From: a virus
IMG/VR virus record: IMGVR_UViG_3300012936_000083
Span: 1 to 32,415 of that record
Strand: one strand, 5' to 3'
DNA length: 32,415 nucleotides
Below the pieces are notes generated by a model. That model was not told the DNA's origin. It was given only the letters and a program-made list of their open reading frames with translations, and made no database searches. A program made the position numbers and the translations under genes. Of the stretch, positions 1-10,563 are shown in pieces (position 1 is the first letter of the stretch; every line of letters begins with the position of its first letter).

Positions 1-85
1 AAGGGCACCAATCATTAGAGATCATCCAGTTGCCTTCTACATCTGTCCATGATGCTTTATGACTGTGCCCTTCGTACCAACTCAC
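1..85 (-). CDS. Small unknown protein, C-terminus beyond the window edge
   Basis: An open frame starts at a GTG whose last two bases and following A form the TGA stop of the upstream coiled-coil gene (a GTGA overlap). It stays open to the window edge, so only the first 28 residues are visible. They begin MSWYEGHSHK and are rich in Trp, His and Asp (WTDVEGNW, NDWCP). The overlap suggests translational coupling at the tail end of the baseplate operon. I do not recognise a family. The call rests on the overlap and the continuous frame only, and the product could be short. Confidence 0.5.
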   Translation of the reverse strand, partial: MSWYEGHSHKASWTDVEGNWMISNDWCP

Positions 86-303
86 TCAGCAGCTACTGCT
101 TCTGGAGCAGCTTCTTCTGCTGGGTGTTCGTGATCTTTGTTTTGCTCATCCAGAAGTCCAAGAGTTTCTAGACCACCTTGCAGTTTGGTGCGGTACTCAT
201 TAAGTCGTACCAGTTCTTCTTTTACCTTTGCGATCTTCGCATCAGCGTCTTTCAGTTGCGCTTCAAATTCGCCGCGCAGTTTTGATGTATCGGTGCAGGA
301 CAT
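82..303 (-). CDS. Small coiled-coil protein with acidic tail
   Basis: The product is 73 residues. Residues 8-50 are charged, with a heptad-like pattern (EAQLKDADAKIAKVKEEL), consistent with a single coiled coil. The C-terminal third is acidic and Ala/Glu-rich (EHPAEEAAPEAVAAE) and probably disordered. A late-type motif AATAAATA lies 24 bases upstream of the start, so the gene can be transcribed separately from the giant gene before it. Its position after the DUF4815-type gene suggests a virion or assembly role, but no family is recognised. Confidence 0.75.
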   Translation of the reverse strand: MSCTDTSKLRGEFEAQLKDADAKIAKVKEELVRLNEYRTKLQGGLETLGLLDEQNKDHEHPAEEAAPEAVAAE

Positions 304-309
304 AATAAT

Positions 310-516
310 TCATGAATTGTCTGACCTATTTATTATAGCATGGAGAATCGACTTTAGTTCGGATATCTCATCCCTCAACTTCTGAAGTTCATTATCTTGT
401 AATGATTGCCTCAGTCTTGCCGCTCTCACTTGCTCAAATGTTTTGGTATCCTTATTAATGATAGCACCAGTGGACGGATCTCTAAACAATCCGTCCTCTC
501 CTTCTACTTTATACAT
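310..516 (-). CDS. Small conserved-looking cyanophage protein with C-terminal coiled coil
   Basis: This 68-residue protein starts at the ATG that shares one base with the stop of the 2717-residue gene. Its N-terminus (MYKVEGEDGLFRDPSTGAI) resembles a short protein I associate with the structural operons of T4-like cyanophages. Residues 27-60 form a probable coiled coil (LQKLRDEISELKSILHAI). The overlap indicates coupling to the giant virion gene. A chaperone or small baseplate/fibre accessory protein is possible, but no function is established. Confidence 0.75.
   Translation of the reverse strand: MYKVEGEDGLFRDPSTGAIINKDTKTFEQVRAARLRQSLQDNELQKLRDEISELKSILHAIINRSDNS
327..334 (-). promoter_or_regulatory. 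Late promoter motif AATAAATA
   Basis: Reads AATAAATA on the minus strand, 24 bases before the start of the 73-residue gene. It fits the ATAAATA late-promoter core of T4-like cyanophages (T4: TATAAATA). Confidence 0.6.
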
Positions 517-3500
517 TAGAACGATGCTACTGCTCTTAGGTCTTGTACTTTAGGTACGTATGCTGGGTTATCAGATTCCATAATAATTTTCACTGCAAAT
601 GATGTAAATTCTGGTAAATTAGTTACACTAAATGGTAGTTCTTGATAAGAATCTTGTTTCTCAAAGAGACCAGAAATCTCGTTTTCTGCTGATGCTTCAA
701 TACTAATATCTGGAATACCAGTTTCATTGAAGAATGCCCATTCAATATCATCGAAGTTTTGTTCACTAGAAGATTCTTTAATCTTATAAAGAACTTTGAT
801 ATTAGAAACTTCTCTGATATTTGCTGTTAGTTTAACATCAATAGTTGTTCCTGGATTCTCTAGGGAAATTTCTTTAGTTACGTACTTAGAAACACCAGAT
901 GTATTTTTGGATCTGTTCTCAGGAACAAATTCAACACCAGAAGTATATCCAACTTTTCTAACAATCCACCAGTCATTTGTATTTGCTGGTTGGTTTACAT
1001 ACTGAACAGCATCTCCAACACGGAAAATATCAGGTGCTTGATTAGTAGGTTGAGTATTTCTAGTAAATGCAGAACCAGCAGTCACGGCAGATGTAAAGTC
1101 GCTATTAATTGCTTCCTTATCATTGAATACTGTTAGAATTTGTGATTGTGCATCCCAATCAACAATTTTGCCGCTAATCTTATCAAGGTATAGTTCATCG
1201 TCAGCAACGGAAGAACTTTGTGATAGATTATATGCATTCAATGTTGTAGTGATGCTGAAGTTTGGTTTGACTTCAGTAGCACCAGAATTTGTAACCGTAA
1301 CACCAGTCAATGAAGTTTGAGTGGAGAAAGTTAATGCTTCAGATGCTTTAAATTGACCATTGTTTCTCAACTGTACAGTCATTGTATTAGTTGATGTATC
1401 CCATGCTAGAACCTTACCACTACCACCTTTCAGACCAGCAACTTCAGAAGTGTTGGTATTTGTAGTGGAATCAACTGTCTGACCTACAGTAATATCAGTA
1501 CCACTGTTACCAGTGATAGCAAACTGATAGATCTTGTAGAATTCTAAGAGTTGGTTTTGTCTACCATATCTCTTCTCAGTTCCTTTAGCAGATTCAATTC
1601 TATTACTAATAGTTTTAACAGAACTTGTTCTTAAATCAATAACTGGAGAAAGATTAGATGATTCTGAAGATAGATCCAATTTATAAACTAGAGAATTATC
1701 TACACCGTTATAGAGTTCATTAACACGAGATGCAATTACTTTTTGATTGATAAAGTAATGCTCTTGCTTAATAAAGGTTTTCTCATATCCAGTTTGTGAA
1801 TATGAAACATAATTTACAGGACCGTTATCAATTGGAATAATATTTGTTGTTTTAACAGAAGAATCAATATTAGTTTGTTTGAATGAAAGATATCCAATAT
1901 CAGCATATAATTTCTCAAACTTTCTGTTAGTAGAAATCAAACCAGCACTACCACCAGCAATATCATTGGAACTTGCTTCTGTAGGTGATACAAAATTAAA
2001 ACTATCCACACCAACATTTTCTACTTGGAACAAGTTAGTATTAATTGTAGATGCTGCTACACCACCTGTAGATCCTACACCTTTGAAGAATACGTAAGAC
2101 TTACCATCTTCTTCAAATCCGTGATCTCTATGATGAACACGTACATACTTATTGTTTCCTCTAAACTTCTTCAGTGTAGCACTACTAAATGCTTCACTAC
2201 TTGTGCTGATAGGATCAAGAGCCATAGTTTCAAAACCAAGTTGCTCGTTCGTTAGAAGCACGCTAGCAGTTCTAGAGGTATCAAACTCTGCACGCATTAG
2301 ACTGAATTTGATATCTTCTCTCAGATCTTCTGTCCAACTTTCTACGTTCTGAGATCTGAATACAGATCCAAGACCAGAGATAGGAGTAACAGTACCAGAT
2401 CCAGAAGTAGCACCAACTTCAGATGCCCAAACTTCGTATTCTGTAGAATCAGTTTCTACCACAAATGCATACTCAGAATCATTTTGTAGATATACTGGGT
2501 GATCAAACTTGAATAGTGTTCCTACACTTCCTTGTACATCTGAAGCAAGATTTGTCGCGACACCCATGGTTACACCAGGAGCGTCGATATCGATAACACT
2601 CTGAATAGAAGCACCTGCATTTCCTGCTCCAGTACCATTGATAACAATAGATGGTGGACTGGTGTATCCAGATCCAGCAATCGATACTTCGGAATTATAA
2701 ATCTTACCACCAGAAACACCCAGACTACCAGTAGCAGTTGTTCCGCCTGGTAACTGAGGACTTTCAATTACCATTGAAGCGGTATCATAATTAGTTCCTG
2801 TAGTCAATACTTTGAGATCAACTAGTTTACCAGAATCTTTAGCGATAGTTAGACTAATAGTAGTGTTGTTTGTATTATTTGCTAGAGTTAGTGATGGTAC
2901 AGTTAGTAATTCTCCAGCAGTAAATACTTCACCATTATTATTAGAGAGGACTAGAGTGTAAACCTGATCGGCAGAAAGAGGAATCTTATCTGCAGATCCT
3001 GGTAGTACCTCTGTATCAGTTCTATCAAAAACTTTAAATACAGGACCAGATCCACCAGATACAGATCCAGTAACAGTCTCACCAATCTCAATAGATGCGT
3101 CTTGTGAGATAAACACCTTCAGTTTTGTTTCTGGAGCAATAGTAGATTCAGTACCAGGAATAATTGCTTTGCCTGGTTTTCCACTAGCAGTATTTGTTAG
3201 ATATGTTCTAACTGGAACTTTTAAATCCTTCTTATTGAAGAAGAGTTTAATACCAGTTACAAAACATCCACCATCCAAGTTTTCAACTTTAAATGTTTGT
3301 GTTAATGGAGAAGGTTTCTTAGTTGCTCCAGTGTCTGTATCGACAATTTGTCTGCCTTCATTTGTTTTGAGATTTGCAGGGAGAGTAGAAGTAATTGTAG
3401 ATGTATTTCTAGGAAGGACTCCCGTTGGATAGTATTTGACTTCGGTAAATGTTTCGACATTCTCCTTTGCTTCATCTGTTGCACTAGATGTAAATCTAAT

Positions 3501-6500
3501 GGTTTTCTCACCAACAGTAAATTGCAGTTGCTCTGCATTTGTGTCGTATTGTGTATTGTAGATATAATTGTTCCATGTGCTACCCTGAATAGGAGGATAA
3601 CCATTTGGAATTAGAATCAATCCACTAGCATTACCAGCATCATCTGTAGTAATAGCAGAACCGAATGTGGATAGTGAGTTACCAGCAACTCCAGTGTATC
3701 TAAGATCAGAATTAGTCCATCTAGAAATATCTCTACCTTCTAGGAAAGGATAGATTCTAGTGTTGGGCTTCATTCTACGAACATTGAATCTGATTGCTTT
3801 AGATCTAGCAAACTGTTGCAAGGAACTAGCAATAGCAGTTTCACCAATAACTTTTGTCTGTAGACCTTTACCAGTCTCATTATTTTGAGGACTAATATTA
3901 GAGGAACTTCCAACGTTAGCAATTTGAACAGAAGAAGTAACTGCATCAGAATTGATCTCAGATAGAGAATTGATATTGAAGAAGTTTTGATCAGATCCTA
4001 CCCAGTTTACAGCATAAGAATTATAGATGCTAGAATACGCTTCTCTTACATTATCCTTTGCTAGGAAAATTGTATAGAGTTGTGTATTGTTATCTGTAAT
4101 TAAAGGAGCATCTGTATTCTCATACCATGAATCAACAGGTGCATCTAAAGATGCATCACCAACATATTGCAGAACAACAAATGGATTTGGATTAATCTTT
4201 TTGGTTGCAAATGGGTTCTCAAGAAGAGTTAGTTCACTGTATGGTAAAGTTAGAACATCACCGTTTCTAACATAACCTGCTACTACTCTCTCATCTTCTT
4301 TAGTATTAACTTCTGATAGATTAACACTGTCTTCTCTCGATTGAGATCTTAGTACAGACTGTTTTGTATCAATAGAACACTTATAATCAATAGAACTTAC
4401 TCTACCAACTTTATGTGTTTCAAAGTTATCTACAACAAAACCACTCTTAAATCTTTCAAATCCACCAGCATCTTTAATTTGCATGTTTAGTGCTTGTTGT
4501 TCCAAGACACTTAGTAGAGTGTAATATTCTAGTCTTTCTACACGCTTCTCTAGTTTGCCGATATCACGCATTGTGTAGCGCTTGTTATCAACAGGAATCG
4601 TGCGAACATCCTTGCTAGATGTTGTGTAAGCAGGAACATACAGATATGCAAGAGCTATTGCATCATCTACCAATTCTGGTTTAGATGGGTTGAGTGAAGA
4701 GTTACCTTCTTTAACTAGGAATTCTCCTTTCTTATTTAAGAAGAGACCATCAATTCTGTCCAGATACTGACTCTGGTAGAATGAAATTGTATATGGTAGA
4801 TTACTGTCGGATGCAGGACATGCGGTTACAACGCCACCTTCTCCAGTAAATTCATTGAAGATATTTCTAGCAAAATTAGACTGATCTTGGAAACCAGTGA
4901 TTGTTGCTGCAGTATCAACTTTTGGTCTGAAATCAATAACATCTCTTAGATTTGTTACACCATAAACAGAAGAGTTGAATGTTGGAATTTCATCTGCAGA
5001 AACACCAGCTTCATGAATATAAGAATCAACAACACAGAAGTCTCCAGATGAATGATCAAAGTAATCAAATGAAATTAGAATTTGACCCGTTGGATTATTG
5101 AATCCAGGTTTGAGAACAATTCTAGAAACGTCATAGAAAGTATCTCTCTGACCATCATCAAATGTATATCTGTTAGTAACATCAGTACCACTGATTAACT
5201 TACCAGCACTATCAATTTCAGGAGGTGTAGTAGTAGATCCTTCGTAAATGTAATTTAACTTGATTACATCAGAATAAGAGATTGTGTTTATCTCTGCTGC
5301 ATCCTGATCTTGTCCTCTAATAGGAATAACTCTATCTCCAGATGGAGTTATTACAACTTTTTTGTTTCTAATAACAGTCTTCAGTCTAGGACGTGCTTTA
5401 GAAACTTCTAAAGTTGCAGTTAATTTTAGTTTTGGATATGTAGTTCCACCAGACAGTGATCCAAAGTAAGTAGACGGTAAAGTAACCGTCACACTACCTG
5501 CAGTTAGACCAGTAGATGTATCTGTGGACGATGCTACAGCAACAGCATCTGCTGGTACATATACAACATCACCAGTTTCAATAGATGTTGCATTACCTTT
5601 GTCCAGTACAGAAAGAAGGAAATTATCTTCACTGAAAGATACAAACTTTTGAGTACCAAATTCAAGTTGTGCTTTGAAGGTAAGTTGACCACCAGAAGCA
5701 GAAGAATCTAGAACAAAATCTCTTCTAGCATAATACTTGAGTGCAGTATCATCAGTTCCCTTAACTAGAGACTTGATTTGCTTACTACCAGTTGGGAAAA
5801 TTAGAGAAGACTTAGATACATTATCTACTTTTGGTCTTACTCTAATAACAGTTGTAGAAGCAACATTTTCTGGGAGTAAACAATCTAGATAAATTCTAGA
5901 TTTTTTAACACCTTCTGGACGTGTTGCCTGTTGTACAATAGCTTTTACTAGATTATTGTTTTCATCCGAGAACTGTACAACATCACCTTGTACCAAGAAC
6001 TTGGATGCATCTCCACCAAATCCTGTACACTCAACAAATGCTTCTCCTTGAGATCCACTAAATGTGAAGTCAGTTACGTTAGTAGATGTAATGTAGTTAG
6101 TTCTAACAAACTCAATATCAGATGTGAATAGATTAGGTGCTTGTGCTCCTGCAGGAGCAACACCAAATCTAGCACTCATAGACTTAACATTTTGTGGTGT
6201 GTAAGTCAGTACAACGTCTTGGAATAGAACTGCTCTTACAATAGCAGTATTTGATGCACTAAATGTTGTTGATGTAGTTGTTAGTGTTACATTAGGTGGT
6301 TGAGCATACTCAACTGAAACAACATCCCTTTGTTCAATTGTTAACTTGTAGATACCATTGCTAGGATCTAGGTGTGGTTTAATGATTGCTGGATCATACT
6401 TAACACCATCTAGAACAGCAGCCGTTAAACCTCCATAGTTGATTCCTCTGTTATCAACAACAAAGTGTGATACAGTATTCTCTTTTGCAATTCTTAAAGA

Positions 6501-8669
6501 GTTACCTGCTTCATCAACGATAGTTTCTCCTGCTTGGAATGTACCAGAAAGAGACTTACAATAGATCTTATTACCAGAAGTTAGATATCCGTCAGGAGAT
6601 CCTTCGATAACAGCATAAGCACCACTTCTAGATCCAGTAATATACTTACCAGTCTCAAATTGTCCTGAAGGAATATCAGTATCAACCGTGATTCTTGTTA
6701 AGAACGTTGGATTAAAATACGACATCTTAAATGTCGCATTGTAAGCTGGTGTAGATCCAACTCTACCTCTGGATAGAATTCTATCTGAGTTAGGGTCAAA
6801 ACCAATTCCTCTAGATGCTAGAGTAATATTCTTTGGTTTTGCTAAACCAATGGTAGGAACAATAGACTCTTGATAACTAATAACATCACCAAAGATTCCT
6901 GCAGCATCAGAAGATTCTGCAGCAGATTCAGAGAAGTATAGTTGTGTTCTTTTATTAGTATTAAACTCACTATATTCCTTTAGTAAAGTATCTACAACAT
7001 CTCTTCTACCGATAACAGTTAGTTCTAGGTAATTTCCTTGTCCCAAGAAAGTGTTACCATCAAACTTAGAGAATGCTAGGGTTGTTACTTCCTGAACGTC
7101 ATTACTTTGGGATGCAATTCTTACCCAGAAAGAGTTGAACGTAGTCTCAATAGTAGTATCATTAATATCAGCGTAAGTTTGACCTGCTGTACCTGCAGTA
7201 ACACTTACAAGGATAGTTTTAATTGCTTGATCTGAAGTAAATTCAGATGTTCTTCTGGAACGAGTTTGCTTGTGTGCAGTATTAGACTCTGTATCGTTTG
7301 TACCAATAGAACCGTCACCAAAAGATTGATTGAGATATAATGTTGGAAATGCAGTTAGATCTGCATCAAACGAGTTAAGAGGAATAGTATTGTATGTGTT
7401 TGTTAGATAGAAACTAGAAAGATCACTATGCTTCAGTGTAATATTATCTCTTTCTAGAGACTCACGAGACTTGTTAACAGTAAGATACTTACTTTCTTTA
7501 TTAAGAATTTCGTAACCCTTAATGTAAGCTTTACCTGATCCAACAGAAAGAACCATCTTCTGTGATGCTTCTGCTTCTGTTAGTCCATTAACTAAACCAG
7601 TCTCTTCGTTCTTTTTGTAAATACCTTTGTTGGAACCAGATTGTAAATACTCTCTTACTTCAGTATCAAATGGTTCTACAACATAATCACCAGACTCATC
7701 GTAAGTTCTTCTTGCTAGAGTCTCTTCAATGATATTGTAATCTGCTGGTTGGATCTTTCTTTGAACAGATCCATTTTTAACAGAAATTAGTTGAATGAAA
7801 TTGCTATCTGTTGTAGCATCTAAATCATACTTTACTAAACCTAGACCAATAGAAAGCCTGTGCGCTCCAGGAGCACTAAAGTTAGCAAACCCTCTTGCTT
7901 GATCATATAGTGTAGAATCTTCTTCAGGTGTAACTAGATCTTCTGTAATCTTAAAACCAACTTTTGCTGATGGTTTGTTAGTGTATGGATCTAGAAGTAA
8001 AAGTTCTGCATCATTACGAACAAAATGTCCGTTTACGAAGTAAATACCTTCTTCTACTTTGATAGCAGATGCAAATCCCATTGCAGGACTCGTCTGTGAC
8101 GTTTCTACGCCCGTATCAGGGTCCTTAAGGGTTACGGAGGTAGGAAGTACGCTTCCGTCTGTTCCGACTACTAGGAGAGGCGTATTGACGCCATCTACAA
8201 CTTCTAGAGTTTCCCCTTGACGGAAAGTCGATTCATTGCTAGAGTTACCACTACTTGTGTAGTTTACGTAAACAGTATCTGCAGATGTTAGAGTTGCAAA
8301 CTTTGTAGATACAACAACACCCGTAACGCCAGACGTAATGCCCTTAAGAGTCTGACCTACGAGTTGTGAGATATCATATTTTTTATAGACAATAGTATTT
8401 CCTTCTGCTACAGCAACTTCTGTAACAGATGATAACTTAACAAAGTCAAGTTTAGTATTTAATCCAACTTCACCAGGAATTACTAAATCACCCTGCTTAA
8501 ATTGGCGTCTACCAAGAGACTCAATTTGATTCTGCAGAATCGATTGTAGTTGTGTTAATTCTCTGGCTTGGATCGAATATCCAGGACGGAAAAGAACTCT
8601 ATAAAAGTTCTTTCCCGCATCGTAATCATCGTAGTAAGGAGATACGTTTAAATTTGTCTTTTGGGGCAT
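516..8669 (-). CDS. Giant virion protein, DUF4815-type N-terminus (baseplate/fibre)
   Basis: The product is 2717 residues. The N-terminus (SPYYDDYDAGKNFYRVLFRP, then SIQARELTQLQSILQNQIES) matches what I know of DUF4815, a domain at the start of large cyanophage structural proteins. The rest is low in Cys and rich in Thr, Ser, Val and Gly, with many short beta-like segments. GxGY-type repeats occur near residues 1960 (GTNYDTAS) and 2000 (GSGYTSPP). There is no signal peptide or membrane segment. It follows a gp8-like gene, where T4 has the gp9/gp10 fibre-connector genes, so a role at the outer baseplate or tail-fibre base is likely. The length is far above any T4 baseplate protein. I infer a structural protein; the assignment to gp10 is positional only. 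Confidence 0.85.
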   Translation of the reverse strand: MPQKTNLNVSPYYDDYDAGKNFYRVLFRPGYSIQARELTQLQSILQNQIESLGRRQFKQGDLVIPGEVGLNTKLDFVKLSSVTEVAVAEGNTIVYKKYDISQLVGQTLKGITSGVTGVVVSTKFATLTSADTVYVNYTSSGNSSNESTFRQGETLEVVDGVNTPLLVVGTDGSVLPTSVTLKDPDTGVETSQTSPAMGFASAIKVEEGIYFVNGHFVRNDAELLLLDPYTNKPSAKVGFKITEDLVTPEEDSTLYDQARGFANFSAPGAHRLSIGLGLVKYDLDATTDSNFIQLISVKNGSVQRKIQPADYNIIEETLARRTYDESGDYVVEPFDTEVREYLQSGSNKGIYKKNEETGLVNGLTEAEASQKMVLSVGSGKAYIKGYEILNKESKYLTVNKSRESLERDNITLKHSDLSSFYLTNTYNTIPLNSFDADLTAFPTLYLNQSFGDGSIGTNDTESNTAHKQTRSRRTSEFTSDQAIKTILVSVTAGTAGQTYADINDTTIETTFNSFWVRIASQSNDVQEVTTLAFSKFDGNTFLGQGNYLELTVIGRRDVVDTLLKEYSEFNTNKRTQLYFSESAAESSDAAGIFGDVISYQESIVPTIGLAKPKNITLASRGIGFDPNSDRILSRGRVGSTPAYNATFKMSYFNPTFLTRITVDTDIPSGQFETGKYITGSRSGAYAVIEGSPDGYLTSGNKIYCKSLSGTFQAGETIVDEAGNSLRIAKENTVSHFVVDNRGINYGGLTAAVLDGVKYDPAIIKPHLDPSNGIYKLTIEQRDVVSVEYAQPPNVTLTTTSTTFSASNTAIVRAVLFQDVVLTYTPQNVKSMSARFGVAPAGAQAPNLFTSDIEFVRTNYITSTNVTDFTFSGSQGEAFVECTGFGGDASKFLVQGDVVQFSDENNNLVKAIVQQATRPEGVKKSRIYLDCLLPENVASTTVIRVRPKVDNVSKSSLIFPTGSKQIKSLVKGTDDTALKYYARRDFVLDSSASGGQLTFKAQLEFGTQKFVSFSEDNFLLSVLDKGNATSIETGDVVYVPADAVAVASSTDTSTGLTAGSVTVTLPSTYFGSLSGGTTYPKLKLTATLEVSKARPRLKTVIRNKKVVITPSGDRVIPIRGQDQDAAEINTISYSDVIKLNYIYEGSTTTPPEIDSAGKLISGTDVTNRYTFDDGQRDTFYDVSRIVLKPGFNNPTGQILISFDYFDHSSGDFCVVDSYIHEAGVSADEIPTFNSSVYGVTNLRDVIDFRPKVDTAATITGFQDQSNFARNIFNEFTGEGGVVTACPASDSNLPYTISFYQSQYLDRIDGLFLNKKGEFLVKEGNSSLNPSKPELVDDAIALAYLYVPAYTTSSKDVRTIPVDNKRYTMRDIGKLEKRVERLEYYTLLSVLEQQALNMQIKDAGGFERFKSGFVVDNFETHKVGRVSSIDYKCSIDTKQSVLRSQSREDSVNLSEVNTKEDERVVAGYVRNGDVLTLPYSELTLLENPFATKKINPNPFVVLQYVGDASLDAPVDSWYENTDAPLITDNNTQLYTIFLAKDNVREAYSSIYNSYAVNWVGSDQNFFNINSLSEINSDAVTSSVQIANVGSSSNISPQNNETGKGLQTKVIGETAIASSLQQFARSKAIRFNVRRMKPNTRIYPFLEGRDISRWTNSDLRYTGVAGNSLSTFGSAITTDDAGNASGLILIPNGYPPIQGSTWNNYIYNTQYDTNAEQLQFTVGEKTIRFTSSATDEAKENVETFTEVKYYPTGVLPRNTSTITSTLPANLKTNEGRQIVDTDTGATKKPSPLTQTFKVENLDGGCFVTGIKLFFNKKDLKVPVRTYLTNTASGKPGKAIIPGTESTIAPETKLKVFISQDASIEIGETVTGSVSGGSGPVFKVFDRTDTEVLPGSADKIPLSADQVYTLVLSNNNGEVFTAGELLTVPSLTLANNTNNTTISLTIAKDSGKLVDLKVLTTGTNYDTASMVIESPQLPGGTTATGSLGVSGGKIYNSEVSIAGSGYTSPPSIVINGTGAGNAGASIQSVIDIDAPGVTMGVATNLASDVQGSVGTLFKFDHPVYLQNDSEYAFVVETDSTEYEVWASEVGATSGSGTVTPISGLGSVFRSQNVESWTEDLREDIKFSLMRAEFDTSRTASVLLTNEQLGFETMALDPISTSSEAFSSATLKKFRGNNKYVRVHHRDHGFEEDGKSYVFFKGVGSTGGVAASTINTNLFQVENVGVDSFNFVSPTEASSNDIAGGSAGLISTNRKFEKLYADIGYLSFKQTNIDSSVKTTNIIPIDNGPVNYVSYSQTGYEKTFIKQEHYFINQKVIASRVNELYNGVDNSLVYKLDLSSESSNLSPVIDLRTSSVKTISNRIESAKGTEKRYGRQNQLLEFYKIYQFAITGNSGTDITVGQTVDSTTNTNTSEVAGLKGGSGKVLAWDTSTNTMTVQLRNNGQFKASEALTFSTQTSLTGVTVTNSGATEVKPNFSITTTLNAYNLSQSSSVADDELYLDKISGKIVDWDAQSQILTVFNDKEAINSDFTSAVTAGSAFTRNTQPTNQAPDIFRVGDAVQYVNQPANTNDWWIVRKVGYTSGVEFVPENRSKNTSGVSKYVTKEISLENPGTTIDVKLTANIREVSNIKVLYKIKESSSEQNFDDIEWAFFNETGIPDISIEASAENEISGLFEKQDSYQELPFSVTNLPEFTSFAVKIIMESDNPAYVPKVQDLRAVASF

Positions 8670-8692
8670 CGTAAACCAAACCTAACATGGAA

Positions 8693-10510
8693 TTAGAATT
8701 CGATTACTAGTTTAATATCCTCAATTTGATCGGACGCTCTAGTAATAAGTCTTCTGTTCTCTATGTATACGAGTTCTCCTGAGTTTGGTTTGATCTCAGG
8801 GGTTGCGAGACCCGATGCAAAGGTAACTCCGTTCAGTGTTTGACTATACGCACCATCAACTGTTACAGAAACTGCAGTAGTACCATCTGTGATAGGATTA
8901 GCACCACCAGCAAATGCTCTTACAATACCGTTATCAGCATGTGCTTCAGGTGCTTGGAAGTAGCGGAGAACACCAGCAGTAGCGCTTTCTCTTTCCCAAG
9001 ACACTACGGTTCCTTTAGCAGTACCACCAGTTACAGTCTGACTGATCTCGTTATCGTTTCCGAAGCTGCTATCGGTCAGTCCAGTACCAGTAACTCTCAC
9101 TGCATATGTGCCAGTTAGAGTATTGGCGGTTGCGAAAGAAGTAGAACCCCACTGAAGAGGATCTTTGATAAGACCGATTCTACGGAAATCATTGCTTACG
9201 GGGAAGTCGCCTTGTCCTTCGTTATAAGTTAGACGAACGTTTACCATAATGCGCTTAGCATTTAGTTCTTGTGCTAGGTTAGCACCATGACCACCCTGAG
9301 GAGGAATGATAACTTCTACTTCTGCTTTAGCAGATCCAGCGATAGTTTCGCTAGTAGCAAGTGTTGAGTCTGCAAACAAACCATAAGCATCTCCACCTGC
9401 ACCAGTACCAGTACCAGTTTCAAGAGCTATACTTGCATAAGTGTATCCAGTTCCTGCAGTCTCTACAGATGCAGAAGTGATAGTACCAGTACCATCAGTC
9501 TCAATCTTTGCGACACCACCAGTTCCATCACCTAGGATAGGTGCATAGAGTGCGCCAGCACCAGTTTTGTTAGCAGGAAGAGCTGCACCAGCATCTTTAA
9601 TGAATAGAGTGTCGATTGCACCATCAACTACTGCAGGACCAGCATATGTACCAACAGGCATAAAGTCGCTGGACAGGAAGTCCATTACCTGTGCGGTAGT
9701 CATTGTATAGAGATACTTCCAACGATATCCATCAGCAGGACCAGTGTAGACACCGTTAGTATAGTTGTTTGCCGTTGTAGGCATGTTCTGTGCGTTGTTA
9801 GTACCAGGAGCGATGTCTTCTTTGTTATAGATGCACTTAAAGACTTCGTAATCGCTGTTCATTACATAGAACTTAGCTTCACCAAGACTATTTTTGTTAT
9901 TAGTCGTTTGCTTAGCAGTACCACCTGTAGAAGGTGCAGCACTGTAGTCTGGTTTGTACATATCGAACGTTGGGTTCAATGCTGTATTCCAGTTCAAACG
10001 AGGGATAACGGAAATAACGTTGGAGGATTCAACTCTCTTAGCAGCAATGATCTCCTTATAGATTCTAAACTTCTCTTCTTGGTTGTCTAGAGGAGCAGGA
10101 GCATTGTTCTCGTCGGCTTTACGATATACTCCACATAGTGCTTCAGCACCAGTATCAGATCCAGAAGCGTAACCCTTCAGAACATTGCCTGGTGTTGGGT
10201 TAGCAGATACAGGGTTGGGAGCGGAAACTAGTACGTAGCTTGGGAACACTTTCTCGATTGTAGCTTTGAAAGTGGTGGATCCATATGCAGTAGCGCCACT
10301 TGCGCCTGCGTCGTAAATCTCATTACCTACTGCTAGTGCAGTAGAGTTTCCAGAATAGTATTCGAGAATACCATACCAAGCATCAGAACGTCCAACGAAG
10401 AAATACATCCTCGTTCTTTCTGTGCTTGCGTCTGAGGGTCCCTCTGTAAGAGACTCTAGGAATTGCTGTGCATTAAAAATGCGAAACTTTTCAGAAATAA
10501 TTGCCGACAT
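8693..10510 (-). CDS. 8: Baseplate wedge protein, gp8-like
   Basis: The product is 605 residues, against 334 for T4 gp8. The N-terminus (MSAIISEKFRIFNAQQFLES) and C-terminus (SGELVYIENRRLITR then IEDIKLVIEF) resemble proteins annotated as gp8 in T4-like cyanophages. Between them lie Gly/Thr/Ala-rich insertions, including a GTGYTYAS repeat near residue 357 that also occurs in both giant neighbours. Position after gp25, gp6 and a gp7-position gene supports the assignment. Two overlapping TATAAATA late motifs sit 40-53 bases upstream of the start, so this gene can be expressed separately. No clear Shine-Dalgarno is visible. gp8 in T4 is a wedge component that contacts gp7 and gp10. Confidence 0.75.
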   Translation of the reverse strand: MSAIISEKFRIFNAQQFLESLTEGPSDASTERTRMYFFVGRSDAWYGILEYYSGNSTALAVGNEIYDAGASGATAYGSTTFKATIEKVFPSYVLVSAPNPVSANPTPGNVLKGYASGSDTGAEALCGVYRKADENNAPAPLDNQEEKFRIYKEIIAAKRVESSNVISVIPRLNWNTALNPTFDMYKPDYSAAPSTGGTAKQTTNNKNSLGEAKFYVMNSDYEVFKCIYNKEDIAPGTNNAQNMPTTANNYTNGVYTGPADGYRWKYLYTMTTAQVMDFLSSDFMPVGTYAGPAVVDGAIDTLFIKDAGAALPANKTGAGALYAPILGDGTGGVAKIETDGTGTITSASVETAGTGYTYASIALETGTGTGAGGDAYGLFADSTLATSETIAGSAKAEVEVIIPPQGGHGANLAQELNAKRIMVNVRLTYNEGQGDFPVSNDFRRIGLIKDPLQWGSTSFATANTLTGTYAVRVTGTGLTDSSFGNDNEISQTVTGGTAKGTVVSWERESATAGVLRYFQAPEAHADNGIVRAFAGGANPITDGTTAVSVTVDGAYSQTLNGVTFASGLATPEIKPNSGELVYIENRRLITRASDQIEDIKLVIEF

Positions 10511-10549
10511 AATTGTACTAGAATTGCTACGGAGGGATTGGATCCAAGT

Positions 10550-10563
10550 TATTTATATTTATA
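10550..10563 (-). promoter_or_regulatory. Two overlapping TATAAATA late promoters
   Basis: The minus strand reads TATAAATATAAATA, two TATAAATA cores sharing two bases. It overlaps the last codons of the 3164-residue gene and lies 40 bases before the gp8-like start. The exact T4 late consensus supports late transcription of the gp8-like gene onward. Confidence 0.75.
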
